NCBI GenBank assembly: GCA_017461005.1
Contig: JAFTZU010000047.1
Coordinates: 1-42,442 of the forward strand
Length of the DNA stretch: 42,442 bases
Reading direction: 5' to 3'
Origin: Clostridia bacterium
Lineage (GTDB): Bacteria > Bacillota > Clostridia > Oscillospirales > Acutalibacteraceae
A program made the position numbers and the translations under genes. Numbering within the stretch: position 1 is the first letter of the stretch; every line of letters begins with the position of its first letter. Positions 1-7,046 of this stretch are shown one piece after another. A model generated the notes under the pieces. The model was not told where the DNA came from. It saw nothing but the letters and a program-made list of their open reading frames with translations, and searched no databases.

Positions 1-397
1 ATGTTACTCTGCCGTCGGTGGTCTTCCACCAGCCGTAACTATTCTGATAGATCTGGTTCGCTTTGAAGTTCACTTTTCCGGTCTCGACACGCCACCAGCC
101 GTAATCGTTCTGGTAAATGCCGGTCGCCTTAAAGTTTACCTTTCCGTTCTCAACGCGCCACCAGCCAAGGTTGTTGGAGGCGACTCCGGTGTAATTCACC
201 TGAGCGCCCTTCGTATTGACGGTGACCCAGTCTTTGCCGGATTTCTGGACGGTGAGTCCTTTACAGCTTTTGACGGTGGGGAGGGTGGCAGCCGATGACT
301 TCATGATGTACGGACTCGAGATCACGATCCCCATCGTGATGACGGCCACGAGCAGCCAGACCAGCGTATTGCGTACAGTCTTCCAATTCGATGTCAT
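1..397 (-). CDS. Secreted tryptophan-rich repeat protein, partial (3' end outside window)
   Basis: Reading leftward from ATG at 397, 132 codons are open to the window edge. An AAAGGGG ribosome site sits 8 bases upstream. The N-terminus (MTSNWKTVRN, then a hydrophobic stretch) is a signal peptide or anchor ending near SSAA, followed by KSCKGLTVQKSGKDW and a set of repeats of the YTGVASNNLGWWRVENGKV type (four visible, the last cut). These repeats match those in four other genes of this window, so the protein is probably secreted and held at the cell wall. No catalytic domain is visible in the part present. The gene diverges from the repeat gene at 910. Function beyond wall or polymer binding is unknown; the C-terminus could carry an enzyme, as in the GH25 fusion at 2886. 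Confidence 0.85.
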   Translation of the reverse strand, partial: MTSNWKTVRNTLVWLLVAVITMGIVISSPYIMKSSAATLPTVKSCKGLTVQKSGKDWVTVNTKGAQVNYTGVASNNLGWWRVENGKVNFKATGIYQNDYGWWRVETGKVNFKANQIYQNSYGWWKTTDGRVT

Positions 398-909
398 AAG
401 CAGCGCCCCTTTCTGAGTTTTGTTTGTGTGTCTGTGGCCGGCACGCGGTCGACCGTGGCACCATAGTAGCACAAGATATATAGAATTGAAAATGCTAAAA
501 AAGGGACACTTCCAAGAAAATTTTTCGGTCCGATAAAACGGATTATGGATTTTTGAAATATTTCTTCTGTCCGATTTATCGTTACAAAAATAGCCCGAAA
601 AATCGCGACATATTGTGCACAATCTATTCCAAAGAATTATACTCAAAGGATTGTTGCAAACACTTGTTTTTCCCGTAACTACGTCGTTTCTCGATTTCGA
701 AATTTTGAAATATCCTTGGCGATGAACCTCCGAAAAATGTTTTTTTGAAATATTTCAAATTGCCTATTGCGCATTTTTGTCAAATCATTTACTATAAAGG
801 TGCTCAAAAAACGGTTGTGCGAACACGTTCAGGTCAAACCTACGGGGGTAGGCCGCACAGCCGGAAACAGAAATCAGAAGACAAAAATCACTAAAGGAGT
901 GGAATCACA
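398..909. other. AT-rich divergent intergenic region with repeated GAAATATTTC motif
   Basis: This 512-bp gap separates two divergent repeat-protein genes, and I see no gene in it. It contains the palindromic 10-mer GAAATATTTC, preceded by TTTT, at 555-564 and 747-756. A partial copy (TTTTGAAATAT) lies at 703-713. The copy at 747 extends to a perfect 16-bp palindrome at 744-759. A -10-like TATAAA lies at 793-798 without a good -35. If used, it gives the 910 gene a leader of about 105 bases containing a small hairpin (CCTAC, GGGG loop, GTAGG, about 840-853). The motif could be an operator for surface-protein expression; that is inference. Confidence 0.5.
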
Positions 910-1920
910 ATGACAAAGGTCACACAGAAACTCTGGGCTGTTCTTCTTGCAGCACTCATGGTCGTCACCGTCTTCGGAGCCTTCGCTCTGACCACCGGCG
1001 CCACCAACGCTTCGGCTGCCAGCAAGACCCCGATCGAAGAAACCATGGTCGTCAAGAAAGCAAAGGACGGCAACTGGTACACCTTCAACAAGTCCAACAA
1101 CAAGATCAACACCAAGTACACCGGCATTGCCAAGAACAGCAACGGCTGGTGGAGAGTCGTCAAAGGTAAAGTTAACTTTAAAGCTACCGGCGTCTTCAGC
1201 AACAGCTATGGCAACTGGTGGGTCGAAAACGGCAAAGTCAACTTCGACAAGAACGACACCGTCACTTACAACAAGCAGACCTGGGTCATCCGCGATGGCA
1301 AGGCTACCCTCGAAAAGAACTACAAGTACAAACAGTATGACTGCAATGCTCTGACCGTCAAACAGGCTCCCGACGGAAACTGGTATGCATTCGACGGCAA
1401 CCAGATCGCATGGGACTACACCGGCATCGCCCCGAACGGCAACGGCTGGTGGAGAATCGTCCGCGGTCGCCTCGACTGGAACGCTACCGGCGTTTACAGC
1501 AACAACAATGGCCAGTACTATGTTGAAAAGGGTAAAGTAAACTTCGCGAAGTATGGCGTCGTCAACTCCAACGGTAAGGTCTACACCATCGCCGGCGGTG
1601 CTGTCGTCACCTCTACGGACACCGGTTACTCTACCAACTATGACTCCAGCAAGCTTACCGTCAAAGGCAGCGGCCAGAACTGGTATGCTTACACCGAAAA
1701 GGGCAAGGTCGCCTCTGACTACACCGGCTTCGCTTCCAACGCCAACGGCACCTGGAGGATCGTCAACGGTAAGGTCGACTTCAACGCCAACGGCGTCTTC
1801 CCCGGGGACAAGGGCCTCTATAAAGTCACCAACGGTAAGGTCGACTTCGGTTACACCGGTCCCTTCGCCACGGAAGCAGGCGCTGTTTACACCATCGTGA
1901 ACGGCCTCGTCCAGGGCTAA
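910..1920 (+). CDS. Secreted protein with three tandem tryptophan-rich repeat modules
   Basis: A 336-residue protein with a clear signal peptide (MTKVTQKLWAVLLAALMVV..., likely cleaved near NASAAS around residue 37). The rest is three copies of a module of roughly 95 residues, starting near residues 46, 150 and 250. Each module opens with a (D/Q)GNWYAF-like or QNWYAY segment, then a YTGIAxNxNGWWRIV repeat, then an ATGVxSNxxG repeat and a final V-x-I-x-x-G segment. There is no catalytic domain and no LPXTG sorting signal. The ribosome site is AAAGGAG, 9 bases before ATG. The aromatic Gly-Trp repeats recall choline-binding or GW-type wall-binding repeats, so non-covalent binding to a wall polymer is the likely role (inference). 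A terminator follows at 1966. Confidence 0.88.
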   Translation: MTKVTQKLWAVLLAALMVVTVFGAFALTTGATNASAASKTPIEETMVVKKAKDGNWYTFNKSNNKINTKYTGIAKNSNGWWRVVKGKVNFKATGVFSNSYGNWWVENGKVNFDKNDTVTYNKQTWVIRDGKATLEKNYKYKQYDCNALTVKQAPDGNWYAFDGNQIAWDYTGIAPNGNGWWRIVRGRLDWNATGVYSNNNGQYYVEKGKVNFAKYGVVNSNGKVYTIAGGAVVTSTDTGYSTNYDSSKLTVKGSGQNWYAYTEKGKVASDYTGFASNANGTWRIVNGKVDFNANGVFPGDKGLYKVTNGKVDFGYTGPFATEAGAVYTIVNGLVQG

Positions 1921-1965
1921 GCTCTCTATTGAAACAAACATAAAACACACAATTGATATATAGTC

Positions 1966-2005
1966 CCATTCCCGCAAAGGTCCATTCTTTGCGGGAGTGG
2001 TTTTA
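1966..2005 (+). terminator. Rho-independent terminator after the 910 gene
   Basis: A 14-bp stem, CCATTCCCGCAAAG (1966-1979) with CTTTGCGGGAGTGG (1987-2000) and one G-T pair, is closed by a 7-base loop and followed by TTTTAT. Confidence 0.9.
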
Positions 2006-2020
2006 TAGAACGGAGTCTTT

Positions 2021-2704
2021 ATGACGAATCATTCGAACCCGGCAGTCCGCATGAACTGGTCCGCAGTCATCGTTTCGGTGCTGCTGGGAGTCCTGTTGTT
2101 CTTTGGTGTCTTTATTTTCAGTAATACATCGCCTGCCGATGCGAAGGGATACCAGACCGTAAAATCCTGCTACGGCCTCACGGTAAAACAAGTGGGGAAG
2201 AGCTGGGTCACAGTCAAGAAGTCCAACGGAGCCCGCGTCAACTACACCGGCGTTGCCGAAAACAGCAACGGCTGGTGGAGAGTCGTCGGGGGAGTCGTCG
2301 ACTTCAGTTATACCGGCATCGCGCAGAATGACTTTGGATGGTGGCGCATCGAAAACGGAAAAGTCGATTTTGCCGCCAATGGTGTGTTCCAGAACTACCA
2401 CGGCTGGTGGAAAGTCGAGAACGGCAAAGTAGATTTCAGTTATAACGGGTTTGCCGACAATGAAAACGGCACCTGGAAGATCCGAAACGGCAAAGTAGAG
2501 TTCGGCTACGGCGGCCTCTTCATGACCGAAGACGGCGTCTGGCATTACATCCAGAACGGCAAACTGCTCCCGGCTTACGAGGGCATCGTTGCCAACAACT
2601 ATGGCGCCTGGTACATTCGAGACGGCATCGTCGATTTCGATTTCAGCGGATCTCACCTCGGCTATACCATCGACTCCGGAAAAGTCACGGGGCAGGCGTC
2701 CTGA
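2021..2704 (+). CDS. Secreted tryptophan-rich repeat protein
   Basis: A 227-residue protein. A short polar N-terminus and a hydrophobic segment (about residues 13-33, VIVSVLLGVLLFFGVFIF) act as signal or anchor. A KSCYGLTVKQVGKSW segment follows, close to the start of the partial gene at 397. Then come about seven repeats of the YTGVAENSNGWWRVVGGVVDF type, ending in a shortened repeat. No enzyme domain or sorting motif is visible. The start ATG at 2021 follows GGAG by 6 bases, only 16 bases after the preceding terminator's T-run, so it may depend on read-through or on a weak promoter I could not identify. Likely a wall-associated binding protein. Confidence 0.86.
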   Translation: MTNHSNPAVRMNWSAVIVSVLLGVLLFFGVFIFSNTSPADAKGYQTVKSCYGLTVKQVGKSWVTVKKSNGARVNYTGVAENSNGWWRVVGGVVDFSYTGIAQNDFGWWRIENGKVDFAANGVFQNYHGWWKVENGKVDFSYNGFADNENGTWKIRNGKVEFGYGGLFMTEDGVWHYIQNGKLLPAYEGIVANNYGAWYIRDGIVDFDFSGSHLGYTIDSGKVTGQAS

Positions 2705-2736
2705 GAATTCATAACAATTTGTAATCTTTTGTAACC

Positions 2737-2785
2737 AAAGAGCAGTGGGCGATCAGCGTCATGTTGGTCCGAAATTGCTCTTTTT
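2737..2785 (+). terminator. Likely Rho-independent terminator after the 2021 gene
   Basis: AAAGAGCA (2737-2744) pairs with TGCTCTTT (2776-2783), followed by a T-rich run. The loop is long (31 bases), so strength is uncertain. Confidence 0.6.
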
Positions 2786-2822
2786 GTTGTTGTTACGCGG
2801 TTTTACCACCGTATCTAGTGGG

Positions 2823-2851
2823 TTCACATTTTGTCCATTTATTGTTATAAT
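2823..2851 (+). promoter_or_regulatory. Sigma-A-type promoter for the GH25/Wzz operon
   Basis: TTCACA (2823-2828), a 17-bp spacer and a perfect TATAAT (2846-2851). The predicted transcript start near 2858 rules out the upstream in-frame ATG at 2745 as the start of the next gene. Confidence 0.75.
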
Positions 2852-2885
2852 TGTTATCAATAATAGGGTTAAAGGTCCGTTTTCC

Positions 2886-4412
2886 ATGTTGCGGGCCGTT
2901 GAAAATCGAAAGGAAAAACAATTGGCAGTTAATACTCAGGTCATTGAACGCAGAAAAAACACAAAATTGGTCACTGTGTTAGCCGTTCTCTTAATCATCC
3001 TGGCTCTAGTAGTCGGGCTTTTCGCCATGCCCGGGACCAAGACAGAGGCGGCTTCGCTCAAGAAAGTCACCTCCTGCAACGGGCTCGAAGTAAAACTGTA
3101 TGACTCCAAAAACAATATCTGGTGGGCTTACAAGGGGAACACCCGTGTGAACTATACCGGTATTGCATATAACCAATACGGCTGGTGGCGTACTGTCAAC
3201 GGTAAAGTCGATTTCAACTATACCGGTATCGCACAGAACGACAACGGCTGGTATCGCATTGTCAACGGGCAGGTACGCTTCGATAATACCGGTGTCTACA
3301 AGAACGAGTACGGCTGGTGGTATTGTCTGTACGGTCGCGTTGATTTTGATTATACGGGCATGAAGGCCAACGGGTACGGCAGCTGGCGCATCGAGAATGG
3401 CAAAGTCAACTTTGCGTTCAACGGACTGGCAGCCGATGAGTCCGGCAAGTGGTATTACTTCAAAGACGGTAAAGTCGACTACTCCCGGACCGGCCTCGTC
3501 AAGAACGACTACGGCACCTGGTACGTCCAGAAGGGCGTCATCGACTTCTCTTACAACGGCACTTACCGCGGGTACACCATCAAGGAGAGCCGCGTGACTG
3601 CATCGCCCAAGAACGGGATCACGATCGAAGACACTTCTTCCGGCAAGAGCAGCACCACGACTTCTTCCGGGAACCTGACGGCTCAGCAGAAGAAGAACCT
3701 CGCCAACAACGACATCATCACCGACCAGAACGGCAACGTCGTTGTGGAAGCCAGCGGCATCGTCGTCGACATCTCCAAATGGAACGGCGACATCAACTTC
3801 GGCACCATGAAGTCCTCCGGTGTCAAGGGCGTCATGATGAGAGCGGCCTATGCCACCTCCAAGGACGTTAAATTCGATTACAACTCGCAGCAGTGTGAGG
3901 TCTACGGCATCGACTACGGTGTCTACCAGTTCGCGACCTTCCACTACAACACCTCGAAGGAAGCCGCCATGACCAAGGCGAAGACCCAGGCCGACTACCT
4001 GGTCAGCATCCTGAAAGGCAAGAAGATCACCGGTTATGTCTGCCTCGACCTCGAACTCGAGAGCAACTACAAACTCAACATGACAGCCGACGAGCTGACT
4101 GACGTCACGAACTACTACTGTGACCTCATCCAGAAAGCCGGCTACAAACCCATGGTCTACTGCTCGGTCTCCTGGCTCCAGAACAATCTGGTCGCGTCCC
4201 GCATCCATGCTCCGTTCTGGCTTGCGTATTATAACGACACCGGCAGCTACAATTTCCCCAATACCGGTTATGGAAAATATATGAATTCTATTGACGGGAA
4301 AATCACCATGTGGCAATATACCGATAAGGGCAACGGAGCCAAGTACGGCGCCGAGTCCGAATACATCGACCTGAACCGTCTCTATCATTCATTCACAGGA
4401 GCAACAAAATGA
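2886..4412 (+). CDS. GH25 lysozyme-like muramidase with N-terminal tryptophan-rich repeats
   Basis: About 508 residues from ATG 2886 (AAAGG 10 bases upstream). TTG 2922 with AAAGGA is a possible alternative start. ATG 2745 lies upstream of the promoter and is rejected. Order: a short basic N-terminus, a membrane or signal segment (VLAVLLIILALVVGLF), about seven YTGIAxNxxGWW-type repeats, a Ser/Thr linker (SSGKSSTTTSS), then a C-terminal glycoside hydrolase family 25 domain from about residue 290. The expected acidic residues are present: D295 in VVDISKWNG, and D388 and E390 in CLDLELES. GH25 enzymes cut the MurNAc-GlcNAc bond of peptidoglycan, so this is probably a wall-bound remodelling enzyme. 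It is the first gene of a run that continues into the Wzz pair and overlaps the next gene by 4 bases. Confidence 0.93.
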   Translation: MLRAVENRKEKQLAVNTQVIERRKNTKLVTVLAVLLIILALVVGLFAMPGTKTEAASLKKVTSCNGLEVKLYDSKNNIWWAYKGNTRVNYTGIAYNQYGWWRTVNGKVDFNYTGIAQNDNGWYRIVNGQVRFDNTGVYKNEYGWWYCLYGRVDFDYTGMKANGYGSWRIENGKVNFAFNGLAADESGKWYYFKDGKVDYSRTGLVKNDYGTWYVQKGVIDFSYNGTYRGYTIKESRVTASPKNGITIEDTSSGKSSTTTSSGNLTAQQKKNLANNDIITDQNGNVVVEASGIVVDISKWNGDINFGTMKSSGVKGVMMRAAYATSKDVKFDYNSQQCEVYGIDYGVYQFATFHYNTSKEAAMTKAKTQADYLVSILKGKKITGYVCLDLELESNYKLNMTADELTDVTNYYCDLIQKAGYKPMVYCSVSWLQNNLVASRIHAPFWLAYYNDTGSYNFPNTGYGKYMNSIDGKITMWQYTDKGNGAKYGAESEYIDLNRLYHSFTGATK

Positions 4413-5437
4413 CCTACTATTCTGCGAAAAAGAATACCTTGCTCATTGTAGTGCTTGCGGCATTCCTCGCATGCGCGCTGTTCCTGTCGAGCCTGCAGAC
4501 CGGCTCCGGAATGAAAGCTGACGCAGCGAGCGGACCCGCAGACGGCCAGCATACAGCCGAGATCACGCTGGTCTCGAAGGACAAAAAGGACCTCAAGTTC
4601 ATCTACCTGTCCGGCATCATCCTGAACACGGACCTTCCGGGCATCAGCTATGACAAGGCATCCAACACGCTGACCATCAAAAACTGCGAACTCAGCAAAG
4701 ACAACACCCACTATTCGCTCACCGTCACCAACATGGGAGACGATTTCAAGCTCAACGTGGTGGGGAACAACTCCCTCGACTATCTGTCGCTCGAGTCCAT
4801 CGGCTATGACACCGGCTGCACCATCACCGGCTGCGGCACGCTGAACATCGGCTACCTCGACATCTCCAGCGACGGTTCCAAAATGGTCGTCACCGTCGAC
4901 AACACCGTCACATTCAACGCCGACTCCGCCAAGATGGGCTATGAGAACCTGCCTGCCGTCAAAGTCAGCTCCAAAGTACCGCTGACCGAGATGGAGAGCA
5001 TGATCAAAGTGCTTGGCAAGACCAACGATCAGCTGGTCTTTGAAGAGACCCCGTCCTTCACCGCATATGCCTATGAGACGACCATCAACAAACTCTCTGT
5101 CGTCCCGACGAGAGTCGTCAAACAGGGCACCGACGGCAAATGGGGTTACTATGTAAACGACAAACTGGATACCACCTTCAACGGACTGGCCGGAAACCAG
5201 TTCGGCACCTGGAAGATCACTAATGGTCTCGTCGATTTCCTGTATCAGGGCCTTTGCGAAAGCGAAAATGGCACGTATATGATCAAAGACGGACAGGTCG
5301 ACCTCGGGTTCAACGGCTTCGCGCCGAATGAAAAGGGGAAATGGTTCGTCCAGGACGGCATGGTCCAGTTCAATTACGTCGGACCCGTGGTCCTCAACGG
5401 ACAGAAGTTCACGGTAGATAAGGGGCAAGTGAAATGA
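4409..5437 (+). CDS. Secreted beta-rich protein with C-terminal tryptophan-rich repeats
   Basis: A 342-residue protein starting at ATG 4409 (CAGGAG 7 bases upstream, ATGA overlap with the GH25 gene). A signal peptide (about residues 1-40, ending KADAAS) precedes a region of about 190 residues rich in strands and turns (ISYDKASNTLTIKNCEL, then short TGCTIxGCGTLNIGYL-like rungs). This resembles bacterial right-handed beta-helix or Cthe_2159-like polysaccharide-binding domains, a tentative match by pattern only. From about residue 232 there are four degenerate repeats (FNGLAGNQFGTWKITNGLV type). It is translationally coupled on both sides (ATGA at 5434), which links it to the GH25 enzyme and the Wzz-like proteins. 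Binding of a surface glycan is a reasonable guess; no catalytic motif is visible. Confidence 0.82.
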   Translation: MTYYSAKKNTLLIVVLAAFLACALFLSSLQTGSGMKADAASGPADGQHTAEITLVSKDKKDLKFIYLSGIILNTDLPGISYDKASNTLTIKNCELSKDNTHYSLTVTNMGDDFKLNVVGNNSLDYLSLESIGYDTGCTITGCGTLNIGYLDISSDGSKMVVTVDNTVTFNADSAKMGYENLPAVKVSSKVPLTEMESMIKVLGKTNDQLVFEETPSFTAYAYETTINKLSVVPTRVVKQGTDGKWGYYVNDKLDTTFNGLAGNQFGTWKITNGLVDFLYQGLCESENGTYMIKDGQVDLGFNGFAPNEKGKWFVQDGMVQFNYVGPVVLNGQKFTVDKGQVK

Positions 5438-6234
5438 GTGAAGCACAAAGCGCTGCTTTTGAAGCGGCCTATAAAGTTGCTTATGAAGCCGCTCTGGAAG
5501 CCACACAGGCTGTCTCGGGCGGCTATCCCGACACTCCGGTCGTCGGAGAGCAGGACACTCTGGAACTGTCGTTCCGGAAGATCAAAAACGCATTACGGAA
5601 CTACTGGATCCTGATCGTGGCAACCACGCTCATCTTCGCGATCCTTGGGTTCCTGTATTCTCAGTTCCTGGTCACACCGAAATATCAGGCGTCGGTCAAC
5701 ATGATCGTTCAGACCAATAATGTTCAGACCGTCGATGAGAATGTCAGCAATGAGTACGTCAATTCCGCCAAGAACCTGGCGAAGACCTATTCACAGATCC
5801 TCAACAGCAGCAAGGTCCAGAACGAAGTCATCAGCGACCTCGGCCTTGACCTGTCGTCCTATGAATTGAAGAAACTCGCCGTTGCGGAACCGGTGACAGA
5901 CTCTCAGATCGTTCGTGTCACGGTCACAACGGAAAATGCTGATCTTTCGAAGTCCATCGCCGATGCTTACCTGCGCCTTGGGCCGGAAGCACTCAACGAC
6001 CTCGTCGAAGCCGGTAAGTGCAACGCGGTCAGCGGGGTAGAGGTCAAGAAAGACTCTATCCGTCCCGGTATGAAGCGTACCGTCGCTTTGATGGGTCTCG
6101 TCGGACTGGCACTGAGCTTTGCTTTTGCGCTGTTCCGTGAGATGCAGAACCATTTCATCGTGACCAATGACGACGTGAAAGACATCCTCGGACTTCCGGT
6201 CCTGGGTGTCATTCCGAGTCAGCCGGCAGTTTGA
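5434..6234 (+). CDS. Wzz/CapA-type polysaccharide chain-length regulator (first copy)
   Basis: A 266-residue inner-membrane protein of the Wzz/YveK/CpsC class. An Ala-rich N-terminus of about 40 residues leads to TM1 (about residues 57-77, WILIVATTLIFAILGFLY). An extracellular domain follows, with the typical KYQASVNMIVQ strand and SAKNLAKTYSQILNSSKV helix. TM2 lies near residues 214-236, with a cytoplasmic tail ending LPVLGVIPSQ. In Gram-positive bacteria such proteins activate a BY-type tyrosine kinase and control polymer length. No CpsD-like kinase lies next to it, and the tail lacks a Tyr cluster. AAGGGG precedes the ATG, which overlaps the stop of the previous gene. A paralog follows directly. 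Confidence 0.87.
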   Translation: MSEAQSAAFEAAYKVAYEAALEATQAVSGGYPDTPVVGEQDTLELSFRKIKNALRNYWILIVATTLIFAILGFLYSQFLVTPKYQASVNMIVQTNNVQTVDENVSNEYVNSAKNLAKTYSQILNSSKVQNEVISDLGLDLSSYELKKLAVAEPVTDSQIVRVTVTTENADLSKSIADAYLRLGPEALNDLVEAGKCNAVSGVEVKKDSIRPGMKRTVALMGLVGLALSFAFALFREMQNHFIVTNDDVKDILGLPVLGVIPSQPAV

Positions 6235-6248
6235 GAGGAGGGACCGCA

Positions 6249-6959
6249 ATGAGTGAAGCACAAAAAGAAGCGGTGGCCCGTTCCGCTCAACAGAACGATG
6301 AGATCGAGATCGACCTCGGCAAGGTCCTCGAAGCCATCAAAAAATACTGGGCACTCCTGCTCGCCGTGACGCTGGTCTGCGGTGTGCTCGGATTCCTCGT
6401 CAGCAATTTCGCGATGACCAAGAAGTACCGGGCCTCCGTCGATATGATCGTCAACACGAGCTCGGATGCAGACCTTGTTTCCAATGACCAGGTCAACTCC
6501 GCGAAGAACCTGGTTTCCACCTACAGTTTCATCATCACCGGCAGCAACGTCCTGACGCAGGTCGTCGACAACCTCGACCTGGGCATGACGTACGAGGAGC
6601 TGGGCAAGCTCATTTCCGTCGATGCGGTCACCGACACACAGGTCTTTACCGTCTCTGCGACGACCGATGACCTGGAACTGTCGAAACAGATCGTTCGTGA
6701 GATCATCAAGATCGCGCCGGCCGAGATCGAAAAGGCGGTCGAAGCGGGTTCCTGCCGCATCGTCTCTGACCTCGACTACATGGAAACTCCGGTCTCTCCG
6801 GATGTCGGAAAATACACCGCAGTGGCGGCCTTTGCCGGTTTCCTGCTGGCCATGGCTTACGCGCTGTTCCGTGTTCTTTCCAGAACATTCATCGTGACCG
6901 AAAAAGATGTCACGGAAAACCTCGAAGTTCCTGTCCTCGGAGTTATTCCCTTATTTTAA
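6249..6959 (+). CDS. Wzz/CapA-type polysaccharide chain-length regulator (second copy)
   Basis: A 236-residue paralog of the preceding gene: same MSEAQ start, TM1 near residues 33-54, KYRASVDMIVNTSS, VNSAKNLVSTYSFIITGSNV, TM2 near 186-208 and the tail VPVLGVIPLF. ATG 6249 is preferred over the in-frame TTG at 6231 because GAGGAGGGA lies just upstream. The tandem pair probably arose by duplication and may form a hetero-oligomer, which is inference. It is the last gene of the run that began at 2886; a hairpin follows. Confidence 0.87.
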   Translation: MSEAQKEAVARSAQQNDEIEIDLGKVLEAIKKYWALLLAVTLVCGVLGFLVSNFAMTKKYRASVDMIVNTSSDADLVSNDQVNSAKNLVSTYSFIITGSNVLTQVVDNLDLGMTYEELGKLISVDAVTDTQVFTVSATTDDLELSKQIVREIIKIAPAEIEKAVEAGSCRIVSDLDYMETPVSPDVGKYTAVAAFAGFLLAMAYALFRVLSRTFIVTEKDVTENLEVPVLGVIPLF

Positions 6960-6968
6960 ATATTATGT

Positions 6969-7014
6969 TATAATGTCGGGTAAGGTGTACACAACACCTT
7001 GCCCGATTTCTATT
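6969..7014 (+). terminator. Terminator-like hairpin overlapping an extended -10 element
   Basis: TCGGGTAAGGTGT (6976-6988) pairs with ACACCTTGCCCGA (6994-7006) with one G-T pair and a weak T-rich tail. Just before it, TGTTATAAT (6966-6974) is an extended -10 with only a poor -35 (TTCCCT). The site may end the Wzz operon and restart transcription for the glycosyltransferase genes. Confidence 0.55.
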
Positions 7015-7046
7015 TCACGAAACTATATTTGGTGGTTTTTCACGGT

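Noticed and set aside
840-905. Riboswitch in the leader of the 910 gene
   Set aside because: A small CCTAC/GTAGG hairpin exists, but I found no match to the conserved cores of the riboswitch classes I compared (c-di-GMP, c-di-AMP, fluoride, SAM).
874-1977. Long minus-strand frame of 367 codons antisense to the 910 gene
   Set aside because: It is a mirror of a strongly biased coding strand with repeats. Composition is Val/Asp-rich without domain sense, and the plus-strand gene has signal peptide, ribosome site and terminator. Similar mirror frames at 3006, 8591, 14963, 26817, 28770 and 38301 were dropped for the same reason.
2745-2885. Longer N-terminus for the GH25 repeat protein from ATG 2745
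   Set aside because: It would lie in the previous terminator and upstream of a good promoter whose start is near 2858.
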